Counted from the first letter of the stretch, positions 25,106-33,510 are shown. The stretch is 64,000 nucleotides of DNA from Nonomuraea pusilla (GCF_900109355.1 NZ_FOBF01000007.1:1-64000); one strand, 5' to 3'. A program made the numbers and translations. Notes: a model not told the origin generated them from the sequence alone.

Positions 25106-26643
25106 GACAGATGCTTGCGGACGTAGGCGCGCCAGGTGGGCGCCCACTCCTTGGGGTCGTCCAGCGGCGTCATGTCGATCTTGTGGACGGTCTGGTTGTA
25201 CGGCGCGCCCTTGACGAACTCGGGGTCGCGCCGTGCCTCGTCCGCGACGTGCGCCAGGATGGCGGCGTACTCGTCGAGGTCCTCCTTCGAGTACGACTCC
25301 GTCGGCTCCAGCGTGAACGGCTCGGGCACCACGTACGGGTGGTGGCTGGTCCAGTAGTGCACGCCGAAGTCGGCGGCGCGCACGCCGATCTCCTCCGAGT
25401 GGACGCCGGTCTCCTCCGACAGCTCCTGCCAGGAGTAACGCACCTGCTCGACCCTGCGCCTGTCCCACGGCGCCGACGCGCCGGGGATCTGCAGGACCTT
25501 GTGCATGAGGTAGTTGTTGTTGAGCACCGCCGTCTCGGCCACCTGCCGCAGGCCCTCCGCGCCGAGCGCCATGATCCAGGCGTAGGCGCGCACGATGTTC
25601 GGGGTGACGCCGAGGAACGGCCGCACCTTCCCGATCGACGCGGGCGGCGTCTCCAGCCGGTACGACTCCCCGTCGAAGGCGACGACCGGGCCGGGCAGGA
25701 ACGGCGCCAGGTCCTCCGACACGCCGCACGCGCCGGCCGCGGGGCCGCCGCAGGCGTGCGGGGTGGAGAACGTCTTGTGCAGGTTGAAGTGGCACAGGTC
25801 GAACCCGGCGTCGCGGGCGCGGGTGATGCCGAGGATGCCGTTGGCGTTCGCCTGGTCGTAGCAGGCCAGGCCGCCCGCCTCGTGCACCAGGTCCACGAAC
25901 TCCCTGATGCGGGGGTTGAAGATGCCGGTGTCCTCCGGGTTGGTGATCATCAGGGCGGCGGTGCGCGGGCCGACGGCGGCGCGCAGCGCCTCGATGTCGG
26001 GCAGGCCGTCGGCGTCCGGCATCAGGGTGACGACCTCGTACCCGGCGGTCTTGGCGCAGGCCGCGTTCGAGGGGTGGGAGAACATCGTGGTGATGACCTG
26101 GTCGCGGTGGCCCTCGCCGCGTGCCGCGTGGTAGGCGCGGATCATGGCGATGTTGGCGTAGATGGCCGCCGACCCCGACCCCGGCTGGAGCGACACCCGC
26201 GACATGCCGGAGATCTCCGCCAGCATGCGTTCGAGCCGCCAGTAGATCTCCAGCACGCCCTGCACGGTGTCGTCGTGCTGCAGCGGGTGCACCTCGGCCA
26301 CGGCGGCGGCGAACCGGTCGTTGACCTTGGGGCTGTACTTCATCGTGCAGGTGCCCTGGCCGACGTCGATGTTGAGATCGACGCCGAGGTTCTCCTGCGA
26401 CAGGCGCAGGTAGTGGCGCAGCACGTGCAGCTGCGCCAGCTCGGGCAGCTTCGGCGGCGCGGCGCGGCGCACCGAGCCGGGCAGCTCGACGAGCGGCGCG
26501 CCCGGCTCGGGCACCGCGACGCCCCTGCGGCCTGGCGCGGACAGCTCGAAGATGATCGGCTCGTCCCAGCGGGCCTGGTGGAAGCGGCGCAGCGGCGGCT
26601 TGGGCGCGACGGGGAGCTCGGCGAAGGACTCCGCGTTGTTCAC
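25102..26643 (-). CDS. Glycine dehydrogenase (decarboxylating)-like protein, subunit 2 type (GcvPB-like)
   Basis: A 513-residue PLP enzyme of the two-subunit glycine decarboxylase P-protein family. The Schiff-base lysine is in HFNLHKTFSTPH (K290) and the ring-contacting aspartate in CYDQANANG (D263). Several positions differ from ordinary GcvPB: the strictly kept PLGSCTMKYNPK block reads DVGQGTCTMKYSPK, and the glycine-rich loop after the lysine, HGGGGPG, reads HACGGPAAG. These are substrate-channel and phosphate regions, so a different amine or partner is plausible. No GcvH or GcvT gene is present in the operon. GTG start 26643 overlaps the GcvPA-like stop. Confidence 0.85.
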   Translation of the reverse strand: MNNAESFAELPVAPKPPLRRFHQARWDEPIIFELSAPGRRGVAVPEPGAPLVELPGSVRRAAPPKLPELAQLHVLRHYLRLSQENLGVDLNIDVGQGTCTMKYSPKVNDRFAAAVAEVHPLQHDDTVQGVLEIYWRLERMLAEISGMSRVSLQPGSGSAAIYANIAMIRAYHAARGEGHRDQVITTMFSHPSNAACAKTAGYEVVTLMPDADGLPDIEALRAAVGPRTAALMITNPEDTGIFNPRIREFVDLVHEAGGLACYDQANANGILGITRARDAGFDLCHFNLHKTFSTPHACGGPAAGACGVSEDLAPFLPGPVVAFDGESYRLETPPASIGKVRPFLGVTPNIVRAYAWIMALGAEGLRQVAETAVLNNNYLMHKVLQIPGASAPWDRRRVEQVRYSWQELSEETGVHSEEIGVRAADFGVHYWTSHHPYVVPEPFTLEPTESYSKEDLDEYAAILAHVADEARRDPEFVKGAPYNQTVHKIDMTPLDDPKEWAPTWRAYVRKHLS

Positions 26644-28019
26644 AGCGTCTCCTGGTTCTTCACGTCGGCGTTCTGCACGGCGTCCGCGGGGTTCCGCACG
26701 GCTTCCGCCACGGCCGCGGCGAGCCGGTCGATGTCGGCGATGGAGTGGCGTTCGGTCACGCAGACCAGGACCGTGCGGTCGTCGAGCGGGACGCCGCCGT
26801 AGATGCCCTGCTCGCGCAGCGCGGCGAGCAGGGCCGCGCTGGACGGCACCTCGACGGCGAACTCGCGGAAGTGGATCGCGTCGCGGTGCAGCACGGTGAC
26901 CGCCCCGGCGAGGGCGTCCATGGCGTAGCGGGTGCGGGCGAGGATCGTCTCGCCCAGCTCGCGCATGCCCTGCGGGCCCATGAGCGCCAGGTACACCCCG
27001 GCGGTGATGCCCCAGAGCGCGGCGGCGGTGCCCACCCACTCCTTGCCCTCCTCGCGGTGGGCGAAGGAGGTGCGGTCGTAGAAGACGTCGCCGAAGCCGT
27101 ACTCGCCGGGCACCTTGGTGGGCGCGATGCCGAACAGCCGCGAGGGGAACTCGGCGACCAGCGGCTCGTGGTCCTGGGTGGCGATGTAGCCGGCCTGGCC
27201 GCCGCCGTGGTTCTGGTGGATGCCCAGCGACTGGATGTCGCCGCAGGCGATGTCGGCCCCGTACGCGGCGGGCGGGGCGAGCACGCCCAGCGAGATCGGG
27301 TCGGCGCCGACGACGAGCAGCGCGCCGTGGGCGTGGGCCAGGTCGGCCAGCTCGCGCCCGCGCGTCTCGACGACGCCGTACACGTTCGGCGTCTCCAGGT
27401 AGATCGCGGCGTACGAGTCGTCGAACGACTCCACCTCGACCTCGCCGCCCTCCCCCACCGGGGCCGTGACGATCTCGATGTCGGGCGCGAGGAAGTCGCG
27501 CAGCTTGCTCGCCTTGTCGCCGCTGATCGCGCCGCTCACCAGCACCTTCGACCGCTTCGTGTACCGGCAGGCCATGCGCAGCGCGGTGCCCGCCGCCTGG
27601 AAGCCGTCGTAGGTCGGGACGTTGACCACGTCCATCTCGAGGAGCTCGCCCATCATGCTGACGTACTCGAACAGCGCCTGGAAACGGCCGTGGTCCTCGT
27701 ACGGCTCGCCCGCGTACGCCGTGAGGAACTCGCTGCGCGAGTTGACCTCGTCGCAGACGGCCGGGACGTAATGCGGGTAGCAGCCGTGGCCGAGGAAGCT
27801 CAGCGCCTGCTCGGTGTCGGTGACGCGGCCCAGCAGCCCGTCCATGTGGCGTACCAGGTCCCGCTCCGCCACCAGGGGCGCCGGCAGGTCGAGCGGCCGG
27901 TCCAGGCGAAGGTCGGCGGGGATGTCGGCGTAGAACTCCTCGACGCCCGACGCGCCGATCGCGGCGAGCATCTCGGCCCGGACGCCGGGTTCGGCGTTCG
28001 GGATGTACGGGTGCGTCAC
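26640..28019 (-). CDS. Glycine dehydrogenase (decarboxylating)-like protein, subunit 1 type (GcvPA-like)
   Basis: A 459-residue protein homologous to the N-terminal half of glycine decarboxylase. It opens YIPNAEPGVRAEMLAAIGASGVEEFYADIP, as in GcvPA, and keeps EMDVVNVPTYDGFQA and the GDIQSLGIHQNHGGGQAGYIA region. The active-site loop that in ordinary GcvPA reads AYTPYQPEISQGTLQ is here AYAGEPYEDHGRFQ, and LGAGxYDHY is LGHGCYPHY, so this is a divergent subfamily. It should form a heterotetramer with the next gene product. GTG 28019 overlaps the beta-galactosidase stop as GTGA, so the two are co-translated. Confidence 0.85.
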   Translation of the reverse strand: MTHPYIPNAEPGVRAEMLAAIGASGVEEFYADIPADLRLDRPLDLPAPLVAERDLVRHMDGLLGRVTDTEQALSFLGHGCYPHYVPAVCDEVNSRSEFLTAYAGEPYEDHGRFQALFEYVSMMGELLEMDVVNVPTYDGFQAAGTALRMACRYTKRSKVLVSGAISGDKASKLRDFLAPDIEIVTAPVGEGGEVEVESFDDSYAAIYLETPNVYGVVETRGRELADLAHAHGALLVVGADPISLGVLAPPAAYGADIACGDIQSLGIHQNHGGGQAGYIATQDHEPLVAEFPSRLFGIAPTKVPGEYGFGDVFYDRTSFAHREEGKEWVGTAAALWGITAGVYLALMGPQGMRELGETILARTRYAMDALAGAVTVLHRDAIHFREFAVEVPSSAALLAALREQGIYGGVPLDDRTVLVCVTERHSIADIDRLAAAVAEAVRNPADAVQNADVKNQETL

Positions 28020-29998
28020 GTGTCTCCTTCGATCCTGAGCACTACGGCGTCGCGCGGCGCGAGCTCGATCTCGCCGCGCATGGGGGTTCCGGTGAGCAGG
28101 TCCGTGCCGGGCTGCGGCAGGGCGACCCGCTGCGGGGTGGTCGTGTGGTTGAGCAGGAACAGGTGCCGGTCGCGGCGCACGGCCTCGACGCCCTCGGGGA
28201 CGGCGGTCCTGGCGACGCCGCCCGGCACGCGGGCGAGCACCTCGCCGAGCACGGGGGTCACGTCGTCGAGCAGGCAGCTCACGTAGGTCGCGCGGCCCCT
28301 GCGGGTGACGGCGGGCAGGCCGTCGAGCTCGCCGCCCTCGTAGGCGGCGACGACGTCCGCGGGGCCGTCGTCCGGCAGGCGCAGCCACTCGGTCCAGGTG
28401 CGGGCGGTTCCCTCGGCCCCGTCCGCGTGCCGCACCCGCTGGACGGCGCCGTCGGGCAGCGGCCAGAACTCGTCCACCTCGACGCCGAGCAGGCGGCGCA
28501 GCGGCCCGGGCGGCCCGCCGGGGTGGACCTGGTCGGACGCGTCCACGACGCCGCTGAACGGGCCCACGACCAGCTCGCCCGTGAACGAGGCCAGCGCCTC
28601 GGCCTGCTCCTCGGTGCAGAGGTAGAGGTTGGGGACGATGGCCACGCGGTAGCCGGACAGGTCGCGGTCCGGCGGCGCGAGGTCCACGGCGACGCCCATG
28701 GCGTGCAGCGGCGCGTACCAGGCGAGCAGCAGGTCCTTGAGCTTGAGCCGGTTCGACGGCATCGACTCGGGGGCCTCCAGGCCCCACCAGCTGTCCCAGC
28801 CGAGGACGAGCGCCACCTCGGCCGGGGTGCCGGTGCCCGCCACCTCGGCCAGCCTGCGCAGGTCGGCGCCGAGCGCGAGCGTGTCGCGCCAGCCCCGCGC
28901 ACGGGTGCCGCCGTGCGGCAGCAGGGCCGAGTGGAACTTCTCCGGGCCGTACCTCGCCTGGCGCCACTGGAAGAACATCACGCCGTCGGCGCCGTGCGCG
29001 ACGGCCTGCAGGCTGTGCAGCCGCATCATGCCGGGCGGCTTGGGGACGTTCACCTCGCGCCAGGACACCGCGGACGGCGCGGACTCCAGCAGCAGCCAGG
29101 GCCGCCGCTTGAGCGAGCGCATGAGGTCGTAGCTGAGCGCCACCGCGACGTGCGCGGCGGGGTCGGCCGGGTCGGGGTAGGCGTCGTCGCTGACGAGGTC
29201 CTCGGCGGCGGCCCATTTCCAGTAGTCGAGGCCGTGCAGGATGCTCATGAAGTTCGTGGTGACGGGGACGTCCGGCGTGACCTCGCGCAGCGCGTCGCGT
29301 TCGGCGGCGAACAGCTCCAGCAGCGCGTCGCTGCAGAAGCGCCGCCAGTCGAGCAGCTGCGCCGGGTTGACCGGCCCGGGCGCCTTGCGGGGCGGCTCGA
29401 CCTGGTCGAGGGCGGTGTAGTGCTGGCCCCAGCAGGACGTGCCCCAGGCGGCGTTCAGCGCCTCGACGTCTCCGTAGCGGTGGCCCAGCCAGGCGCGGAA
29501 GTGGCGGGCGGACTCGGGGCAGAAGCATTCGAGGGTGTGGTCGGCGTACTCGTTGCCGACGTGCCACATGGCGAGGGCGGGGTGGCCGGCGTACCGTTCG
29601 GCGATCGCCCTGGCCAGGCGCACGGCGTGCGCGCGGTAGACGGGCGAGCTCGGGCAGTAGCCCTGGCGGGAGCCGAACTCCAGGCGCACGCCCTGCGCGT
29701 CGACCGGCATGACCTCGGGGTGCTCGCGCACCAGCCACGGGGGCGGGGTCGCGGTGGCGGTGGCCAGGTCGGCGGCGACGCCGTGCTCGTGCAGCAGGTC
29801 GAGCACGCGGTCGAGCCAGCCGAAGTCGTACGCGCCCTGCCGCGGCTCCAGCCGCGACCACGAGAACACCGCGACGGTGGCCATGGTGACCCCGGCCTCG
29901 GCCATGAGCCGCGCGTCCTCGGCCCAGACCTCCTCCGGCCACTGCTCGGGGTTGTAGTCGCCGCCGAACAGCAGCCCCGGCACACGGGTCAGGCTCAC
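28016..29998 (-). CDS. Beta-galactosidase, glycoside hydrolase family 42
   Basis: A 660-residue cytoplasmic GH42 enzyme. The N-terminal TIM barrel starts FGGDYNPEQWPEEVWAEDARLM; the acid/base glutamate is in MWHVGNEYAD (E150) and the nucleophile in WLLLESAPS (E305). FFQWRQARYGPEKFHSALLPH is a typical GH42 segment, followed by the trimerisation domain and a C-terminal beta domain. Start GTG 29998 has AGGAG about six bases upstream. First gene of the nine-gene operon reading leftward to 18469 and divergent from the GntR regulator. It would hydrolyse a beta-galactoside delivered by the operon's own importer. Confidence 0.93.
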   Translation of the reverse strand: MSLTRVPGLLFGGDYNPEQWPEEVWAEDARLMAEAGVTMATVAVFSWSRLEPRQGAYDFGWLDRVLDLLHEHGVAADLATATATPPPWLVREHPEVMPVDAQGVRLEFGSRQGYCPSSPVYRAHAVRLARAIAERYAGHPALAMWHVGNEYADHTLECFCPESARHFRAWLGHRYGDVEALNAAWGTSCWGQHYTALDQVEPPRKAPGPVNPAQLLDWRRFCSDALLELFAAERDALREVTPDVPVTTNFMSILHGLDYWKWAAAEDLVSDDAYPDPADPAAHVAVALSYDLMRSLKRRPWLLLESAPSAVSWREVNVPKPPGMMRLHSLQAVAHGADGVMFFQWRQARYGPEKFHSALLPHGGTRARGWRDTLALGADLRRLAEVAGTGTPAEVALVLGWDSWWGLEAPESMPSNRLKLKDLLLAWYAPLHAMGVAVDLAPPDRDLSGYRVAIVPNLYLCTEEQAEALASFTGELVVGPFSGVVDASDQVHPGGPPGPLRRLLGVEVDEFWPLPDGAVQRVRHADGAEGTARTWTEWLRLPDDGPADVVAAYEGGELDGLPAVTRRGRATYVSCLLDDVTPVLGEVLARVPGGVARTAVPEGVEAVRRDRHLFLLNHTTTPQRVALPQPGTDLLTGTPMRGEIELAPRDAVVLRIEGDT

Positions 29999-30024
29999 GC
30001 CCGCTCCTCTCAGCTGAGGTGTGA

Positions 30025-30062
30025 TATTTTGTATGCAGAATTCATAGTGCAGTATTTTGCAT
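30025..30062. promoter_or_regulatory. AT-rich divergent control region with repeated TATTTTG, candidate GntR operator
   Basis: In the 112-base gap between the GH42 and GntR genes, TATTTTG occurs at 30025-30031 and 30053-30059, 28 bases apart, and ATGCA (30033-30037) is mirrored by TGCAT (30058-30062). This is the most AT-rich spot in the neighbourhood and probably holds both promoters and the GntR binding site. A 10-base palindrome CTCAGCTGAG (30009-30018) lies just before the GH42 ribosome binding site. Confidence 0.5.
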
Positions 30063-30110
30063 CACGTCAAGCGGTAAAATTTGGCCTGGCCGAAAATCCG
30101 AAGGAGCGTC

Positions 30111-30758
30111 ATGCCCATCGAGCGGCGACCGCTGCGCGAGCAGATCAGGGAAGAACTGCTGAGCAGGCTCGACCGGGGCGACTTCGCCGCCGGCACCGAC
30201 ATCAACGAGGCCTCGCTCGCGGCCGAGCTGGGCGTCAGCCGCACCCCCCTCCGGGAGGCCCTCATCACCCTGGCCGGCGAGGGCGTGCTGGAGAGCAACC
30301 AGGGGCGCGGCTTCAGGTTCGCCCCCGTGAGCCGCAAGGAGTTCCGCGAGCTGTGCGAGATCGTCGCGGCGCTGGAGTCGCTCGCGCTCGACTGCTCCGA
30401 CGCCGCCCACCTGCGGGGCATCGCGCCCGAACTGCTCAGGCTGGCCCAGGAGTTCCCCGACAGGGTCGCCGAGCAGCAGGTCATAGAGCGTCACGACGAC
30501 GAGTGGCACGACCTGCTGCTCAGCGGCTGCCGCAACGAGCGGCTGCTCGACCTCATCACCAGCGTCAAGGCCGGGATGCGCCGCTACGCCCACCTGCTGG
30601 CCGGCGACGAGACGCCGCTCGAGCGCGAGGCCGCCGAGCACCGCAGGGTGGCCGAGCTGCTGGTGGACGGCGACCTCGCCAAGGCGTCCCAGGCGCTGCG
30701 CGACAACTGGGTCAACGGCATGGAACGGATGATGTCCCGTATCCCGGCGGACGGCTGA
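30111..30758 (+). CDS. GntR family regulator, FadR subfamily
   Basis: A 215-residue regulator. The winged helix occupies residues 5-70 (REQIREELLSRLDRGDFAAGTDINEASLAAELGVSRTPLREALITL), followed by an all-helical FCD effector domain (ELCEIVAALESLALD, HDDEWHDLLLSGC, EHRRVAELLVDGD), whose histidines often bind a metal and an organic acid. The ATG at 30111 has an AAGGAG seven bases upstream; an opening ten codons earlier lacks one. Its divergent position makes it the likely regulator of the GH42/GcvP-like operon. The FCD domain suggests an acidic intermediate rather than a sugar as inducer. Confidence 0.92.
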   Translation: MPIERRPLREQIREELLSRLDRGDFAAGTDINEASLAAELGVSRTPLREALITLAGEGVLESNQGRGFRFAPVSRKEFRELCEIVAALESLALDCSDAAHLRGIAPELLRLAQEFPDRVAEQQVIERHDDEWHDLLLSGCRNERLLDLITSVKAGMRRYAHLLAGDETPLEREAAEHRRVAELLVDGDLAKASQALRDNWVNGMERMMSRIPADG

Positions 30759-30778
30759 CCGCCCGCCGGGCACCCCTG

Positions 30779-31426
30779 TCAGCCGCGGGCGGCCTCCCGG
30801 GCGGCCCGCCCCGCCTCCTGCGCGGCCCGCTCCACGCGGGCCCGGTGCTCCTTCCACCCGGCCTCGCCCAGCGCCGGCAGCCGCGGGTCGCCCTCGAACT
30901 GGCCCGCCGCGCCGTCCACCAGCTCGCGGACCACGTCCGCGTGACCCGCGTGGCGGCCGGTCTCGGCGACGAGGTGCACCAGGACGCGGTGCAGCGTCGC
31001 CCCCGCGTGCGGCTCCGGCCACCACGGCACGTACCCGGCCGCGTCCAGGTCCAGCGCCTCCACGGTGGCGTCGCCGTGCGCGCAGGCCGCCCGGTACGTC
31101 CCCACGATCCGCTCGCGGGACTCCCCGGCCGTCGCCCACATGTCGGCGTTCGGCTCGAACGCGTCCGGCCCCAGATCAGGACGGAACCACGCCACCGGCT
31201 CCGGGTAGTGCCGCCCGAAGACGAACCCGAGATACAGCAGCTCGACGACGGACAGGTGCTTGACCAGGCCCAGCAGGTTGGTGCCGGTCGGCGTCAGCGG
31301 CCTGCGCACGTCGTACTCGGACAGCCCGTCCAGCTTCCCCAGCACGGCCTCGCGGGCCTCCCGCAGGTAGCGGTGCAGGTCGGCCTTCAGCCCCGCGTCC
31401 CTTTCCGTCACGGCCGGCCCCCTCAC
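30779..31426 (-). CDS. DinB family protein (DUF664)
   Basis: A 215-residue four-helix-bundle protein of the DinB/DUF664 group, some of which are mycothiol-dependent transferases. The metal-binding histidine pattern is visible: LGLVKHLSVVE early and LVAETGRHAGHAD late. Other landmarks are GTNLLGLV and the C-terminal WKEHRARVE helix. The GTG at 31426 overlaps the stop of the upstream VOC gene (GTGA); another GTG at 31411 is possible. Probably co-transcribed with the VOC gene and facing the SigG-like factor. A weak hairpin, CCGCCCGC/GCGGGCGG (30759-30766 and 30785-30792), lies at the convergent end with the GntR gene. Confidence 0.86.
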   Translation of the reverse strand: MRGPAVTERDAGLKADLHRYLREAREAVLGKLDGLSEYDVRRPLTPTGTNLLGLVKHLSVVELLYLGFVFGRHYPEPVAWFRPDLGPDAFEPNADMWATAGESRERIVGTYRAACAHGDATVEALDLDAAGYVPWWPEPHAGATLHRVLVHLVAETGRHAGHADVVRELVDGAAGQFEGDPRLPALGEAGWKEHRARVERAAQEAGRAAREAARG

Positions 31427-31785
31427 GCGCCCAGGAGGCCGACGGGGTTGCCGTCGGGGTCGTCGAAGACGGCCATCCTGCCCTGGCCGGGCAGGGCCCG
31501 CGGGTCGAGCCTGCGCTTGCCGCCCAGCGCCTCGGCGCGGGCCAGCGCCTCGTCCACGTCCGCGACCCGGAAATAGACGACGATCCCCGTGTACGGGCTG
31601 CCGGGCCCGGCCTGGCCGATGCCGCCCGCCGGCTCGCCGCCGTCGGCGCCGACCAGCGCGTACGTGTCGTCCAGGACGTTCACCGTCCAGCCGAACAGGT
31701 CCTGGTAGAAGCGCCTGGCACGGGCGGCGTCAGGCGAGGAGACGTCGAACCACGCGGGTGCGGGGTCGTGTCCGTCGAGTGTCAT
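31423..31785 (-). CDS. VOC family protein (glyoxalase-like)
   Basis: A 120-residue single VOC module pair: PAWFDVSSPDAARARRFYQDLFGW at the N-terminus, VVYFRVADVDEALARAEALGGKR in the second half, and the terminal FDDPDGNPVGLLG. This is the common small 27-kDa-antigen/CFP30B-like group with unknown substrates. ATG 31785 has AGGAGG five bases upstream. It is divergent from the ECF sigma gene, whose start lies only about 60 bases away, so the pair may share regulation. Confidence 0.88.
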   Translation of the reverse strand: MTLDGHDPAPAWFDVSSPDAARARRFYQDLFGWTVNVLDDTYALVGADGGEPAGGIGQAGPGSPYTGIVVYFRVADVDEALARAEALGGKRRLDPRALPGQGRMAVFDDPDGNPVGLLGA

Positions 31786-31846
31786 GGAATCCTCCTTGGA
31801 GTCTGTCGTGAACAGGACTTTCGGAGGTAGGGCAGAATCATCGCTC

Positions 31847-32941
31847 GTGAGCGAGAAATCTCCGGAACGTCCTGACCGGAGCCCCGGAGGCCGCGCCGCG
31901 GCCGGAGGGGACGCGCGCGAGGGCGCCGAGCGTGACGCCGAGCGTGACCTGGCGCTGGCGCGGTCCGGCGACGGGGCGGCGTTCACCAGGATCGTGCGCC
32001 CGCTGCGCGCCGAGCTGCACGCCCACTGCTACCGGATGCTCGGCTCCGTCCACGACGCCGACGACGCCCTCCAGGACGCCCTGCTGCGCGCCTGGCGCGG
32101 CCTGGCCGGGTTCGAGCGGCGCGGCTCGCTGCGCTCGTGGCTGTACACGGTGGCCACCCGCACCTGCCTCGACCTGGTCGCGCGGCGCGGCAGGCGGGCC
32201 CTGCCGATGGACCTCGGCCCGGCCGCCGAGGAGGCGGTCGTCGACCTCGCGCCGTCGTCGGAGGTCGCCTGGCTCGGGCCGTACCCCGACGCCGACGTCG
32301 CCGCCGGGTACGCCGCGCCCGAGGCCCGCTACGAGCGGCGCGAGGCGATCGAGATCGCCTTCGTCGCCGCCCTGCAGCACCTGCCCGGCAACCAGCGGGC
32401 GGCGCTGCTGCTGTTCGAGGTGCTCGGCTTCTCCGCCGCCGAGATCGCCGTGATGATGGACACCTCCACCGCCTCGGTCAACAGCGCGCTCCAGCGCGCC
32501 AGGCGGGTCGTCGCCGACAGGGTGCCCTCGCCCGGCACCCAGCGGACGCTGCGCGCCCTCGGCGACGCGCGGGTCAGGGAGATCGCCTCCGGGTACGCCT
32601 CCGCCCTGGAACGCGGCGACCCCGACGCGCTCGTCGCCCTGCTCACCGAGGACGTCACCTGGACGATGCCGCCGCTGCGGGCCTGGTACCGGGGCGTGGA
32701 GGCCGTCATGGACTTCGCGGTGCGGGTGCCGATCACCGCCTGCGGCGCCTGGCGCCACCTGCCTGTCACCGCGAACGGCCAGCCCGCCGTGGCCTTCTAC
32801 CTGTGGGACGACGCGGCGGGGGCGTACCTGAGCTGGTCGATCACCGTGCTGGGGCTGCGCGGCGGACGCATCGCCGAGATCACCACCTTCCTCGGCCGCG
32901 ACCACTTCCCCCGGTTCGCCCTCCCCGCCCGCCTGCCCTGA
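31847..32941 (+). CDS. ECF sigma factor with SnoaL-like domain (SigG-like)
   Basis: A 364-residue sigma factor. A 30-residue hydrophilic leader precedes region 2 (LRAELHAHCYRMLGSVHDADDALQDALLRAW) and region 4 (ALQHLPGNQRAALLLFEVLGFSAAEIAVMMDTSTASVNSALQRAR). The C-terminal domain (IASGYASALERGDPDALVALLTEDVTWTMPP) is NTF2/SnoaL-like, as in the SigG/SigX5 type actinobacterial ECF group. I place the start at GTG 31847; a more upstream opening at 31784 would overlap the divergent VOC start. A GGAGG lies about 20 bases before the GTG, so the exact start is uncertain. No anti-sigma gene is adjacent. Confidence 0.88.
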   Translation: MSEKSPERPDRSPGGRAAAGGDAREGAERDAERDLALARSGDGAAFTRIVRPLRAELHAHCYRMLGSVHDADDALQDALLRAWRGLAGFERRGSLRSWLYTVATRTCLDLVARRGRRALPMDLGPAAEEAVVDLAPSSEVAWLGPYPDADVAAGYAAPEARYERREAIEIAFVAALQHLPGNQRAALLLFEVLGFSAAEIAVMMDTSTASVNSALQRARRVVADRVPSPGTQRTLRALGDARVREIASGYASALERGDPDALVALLTEDVTWTMPPLRAWYRGVEAVMDFAVRVPITACGAWRHLPVTANGQPAVAFYLWDDAAGAYLSWSITVLGLRGGRIAEITTFLGRDHFPRFALPARLP

Positions 32942-32952
32942 CGTCACCCCGA

Positions 32953-33165
32953 TCAGTCGTAGCCGGGGAGGGGCTCCCAGATGCTGATCTCGGTGCCCTG
33001 GTCGTCGGTGCAGGCGCAGCCGCGCCCCGACCGGGCCTCCGGCATCTCCCCCACCGTGCCGCCCAGCTCCAGCACCCGCGTCACGGCCGCGTCGACGTCG
33101 GCGACGTGTACAGGTTCGGCTGCGCCGACGGCCCGTCCGGCACGAAGCCCATGGGCACGGCATCC
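32953..33165 (-). pseudogene. 3' fragment of a VOC family gene, frameshifted
   Basis: The minus strand encodes the end of a glyoxalase-like protein in two frames: first VPMGFVPDGPSAQPNLY, then, after a shift near 33105, VHVADVDAAVTRVLELGGTVGEM and a normal C-terminus ending ISIWEPLPGYD. Comparing with the usual PNLYVHVADVDA, a few bases have been lost at the junction. The N-terminal half is missing: upstream sequence changes abruptly to the coding sense of a plus-strand SRPBCC gene. The gene is therefore dead in both halves. Confidence 0.7.
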
Positions 33166-33430
33166 GACGGCGGACCCGTGGACCTCGGCAGGGTCGTCAC
33201 CTGGGAGCCGCCGCACCGGCTCGTCTGGGCCGACCTGCTCGACGAGAGCGGCCGGACGGAGATCGAGGTGTCCTTCACGGCCGACGGGGACGGGACCCGG
33301 GTGGAACTGGAGCACCACGGCCTCGACACCCTGCCGCCGGACGTGGCGGGCCGGATCCGCCGCGGATACTCCCTCCTGGAACGTCGTCCTGCGCTGGTAC
33401 GCCGCCGCCCGCCGGGCGGCGCCCCCGCCG
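33166..33430 (+). pseudogene. Truncated, frameshifted SRPBCC (AHSA1-like) gene
   Basis: The plus strand reads GGPVDLGRVVTWEPPHRLVWADLL and then EIEVSFTADGDGTRVELEHHGLD, typical of the middle and end of an AHSA1/START-like protein. Near 33375 the frame slips: the expected ending continues in another frame as NVVLRWYAAARRA. The first 50 or so residues are absent and replaced by the reversed VOC fragment. Together with that fragment it marks a rearrangement breakpoint at about 33166. Confidence 0.65.
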
Positions 33431-33510
33431 CACGGCGCGGGACGCTCGTACACCACGTCTGTGGACGCGACCCCGGCCCCCGTCGGAGGGAGCGGGCACC
33501 CCCGGTCCGG

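Noticed and set aside
24900..28100. Glycine riboswitch for the GcvP-like genes
   Set aside because: Both genes are internal with 4-base overlaps, leaving no leader; nothing like a tandem aptamer is seen before the GH42 gene either.
26745..31576. Very long open frames on the plus strand opposite the GcvP-like and GH42 genes
   Set aside because: Compositionally biased Arg/Ala/Gly translations antisense to genes with clear active-site motifs.
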